A stretch of DNA of 5,126 nt. Origin: Candidatus Omnitrophota bacterium. GTDB taxonomy: Bacteria; Omnitrophota; Gorgyraeia; Duberdicusellales; 4484-171. Below the pieces are notes generated by a model. It did not search any database, was not told the origin of the DNA, and saw only the letters and a list, made by a program, of their open reading frames with translations. Below, in pieces: positions 4,586 to 5,126 of this stretch. How positions within the stretch are numbered: position 1 is the stretch's first letter; each line of letters begins with the position of its first letter. Where the stretch lies: NCBI GenBank assembly GCA_030631705.1, contig DAOVKQ010000068.1:1-5126 (forward strand), given 5' to 3'. A program made the position numbers and the translations under genes.

Positions 4586-5126
4586 TAATATCCCCCAAAG
4601 TCGCGTCTGCTTCTTTTCTAAGCTCTCTTTTTAATATTTTGCCGGTCAAATTTTTAGGAAGAGATTCTTTAAAAAATATTTTCAGAGGAACCTTGTAGGA
4701 AGCTAAATTAACCCGCAAGTATTTTATTAACTGGCGCTGATTGACTTCGCCCTGAGGAACAATAAAAGCTAAAGGAACTTCTCCTTTACGGCGGTGATGA
4801 ATACCGACCACAGAAGCTTCTTTTACATTAGGATGTTTATATAAAAGCTCCTCAATCTCTTTAGGGTAAACGTTTAAACCGCGCACGTTAATCATGTCTT
4901 TTGCCCTGCCGATGATGTAAATATATCCCTTTTCATCAACTTTTCCTAAATCTCCTGTATGGAGCCAACCGTCGAGGATAGCTTTTTCTGTCTCTTCTTT
5001 ACGGCGGTAATAGCCCTTCATGACACTGGGTCCTTTTATAAGAATCTCGCCGACTTGATTTCGGGATAAAGTCTTACCTTCCTTATCTATTATTTTTACC
5101 TCAAGAGAAGGAAAAGCAATACCTAC
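4566..5126 (-). CDS. Acyl-CoA synthetase (AMP-forming), C-terminal part, cut by window edge
   Basis: The reading frame is open to the right edge, giving the last 186 residues of a protein whose family is usually about 500 residues; the true start lies outside the window. The ATG at 5021 is internal, because the upstream residues continue the family pattern (V-G-E-I-L-I-K-G-P-S-V-M-K-G-Y-Y). Other adenylate-forming (ANL) motifs in this fragment are G-W-L-H-T-G-D (53-59, with the ribose-binding Asp59), G-R-A-K-D-M-I followed by R-G-L-N-V-Y-P-K-E-I-E (73-91, the hinge and start of the C-terminal domain) and P-K-N-L-T-G-K-I-L-K-R (157-167, with catalytic Lys163). The enzyme would activate a carboxylic acid, probably a fatty acid, as acyl-AMP and pass it to CoA. 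Chain length cannot be told because the substrate pocket is outside the window; acyl-ACP ligation is possible. It overlaps the pseudouridine synthase gene. Confidence 0.93.
   Translation of the reverse strand, partial: VGIAFPSLEVKIIDKEGKTLSRNQVGEILIKGPSVMKGYYRRKEETEKAILDGWLHTGDLGKVDEKGYIYIIGRAKDMINVRGLNVYPKEIEELLYKHPNVKEASVVGIHHRRKGEVPLAFIVPQGEVNQRQLIKYLRVNLASYKVPLKIFFKESLPKNLTGKILKRELRKEADATLGDINGKKSF
4591..4596 (-). promoter_or_regulatory. Ribosome binding site of the pseudouridine synthase gene
   Basis: On the minus strand this reads AGGGGG reversed in order as GGGGGA, five bases (TATTA) before the ATG at 4585-4583. It lies inside the coding sequence of the upstream acyl-CoA synthetase, so ribosomes ending that gene pass directly over it. 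This supports the chosen start and translational coupling. Confidence 0.65.

Noticed and set aside
4784..5008. 12-mer CTTTACGGCGGT repeated at 4784-4795 and 4997-5008
   Set aside because: Both copies encode Arg-Arg-Lys in frame within the acyl-CoA synthetase, so shared coding and codon choice explain them.

Overview
All recognisable genes in this 5.1 kb window lie on the minus strand. The order, read in the direction of transcription, is: the C-terminal third of an acyl-CoA synthetase (cut by the right edge), an RluA-family pseudouridine synthase, a neurotransmitter:sodium symporter (NSS) family transporter, a membrane-anchored class A beta-lactamase-like serine hydrolase, a YggT-family membrane protein, and a small membrane protein with a C-terminal TrkA_C (RCK_C) domain. 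The DNA is AT-rich and densely coding, with 14-20 bp gene overlaps. Lineage-type intergenic repeats sit in the only two sizeable gaps. This suggests an anaerobic, Gram-negative-like bacterium from an under-sampled phylum such as Omnitrophota. That placement is a guess from style and repeat type; no taxonomic marker gene is present.

The layout suggests three transcription blocks. Block 1 (about 5126-3932) is the acyl-CoA synthetase overlapped by the pseudouridine synthase, so these two are probably translationally coupled. Block 2 starts at a good sigma70-type promoter (3880-3907) and carries the transporter plus the serine hydrolase, which overlap by 14 bp. Block 3 (1183-153) carries yggT and the TrkA_C protein, 17 bp apart. 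It follows a 168 bp gap that holds a 64 bp palindromic element able to fold as a cloverleaf. The leftmost 152 bases, downstream of the last gene, contain AT-rich direct and inverted repeats and no gene.

The genes do not form one obvious pathway: they cover lipid or acyl activation, RNA modification, amino-acid uptake, cell-wall-related hydrolysis and membrane or ion homeostasis. I see no convincing new multi-gene system. The observations most worth a second look are the transporter's complete eukaryote-like chloride site (Ser where LeuT has Glu290), the K+-filter-like motif in the small TrkA_C membrane protein, the cloverleaf repeat, and the palindrome inside the hydrolase reading frame. No RNA genes, CRISPR arrays, insertion sequences or toxin-antitoxin genes were found.
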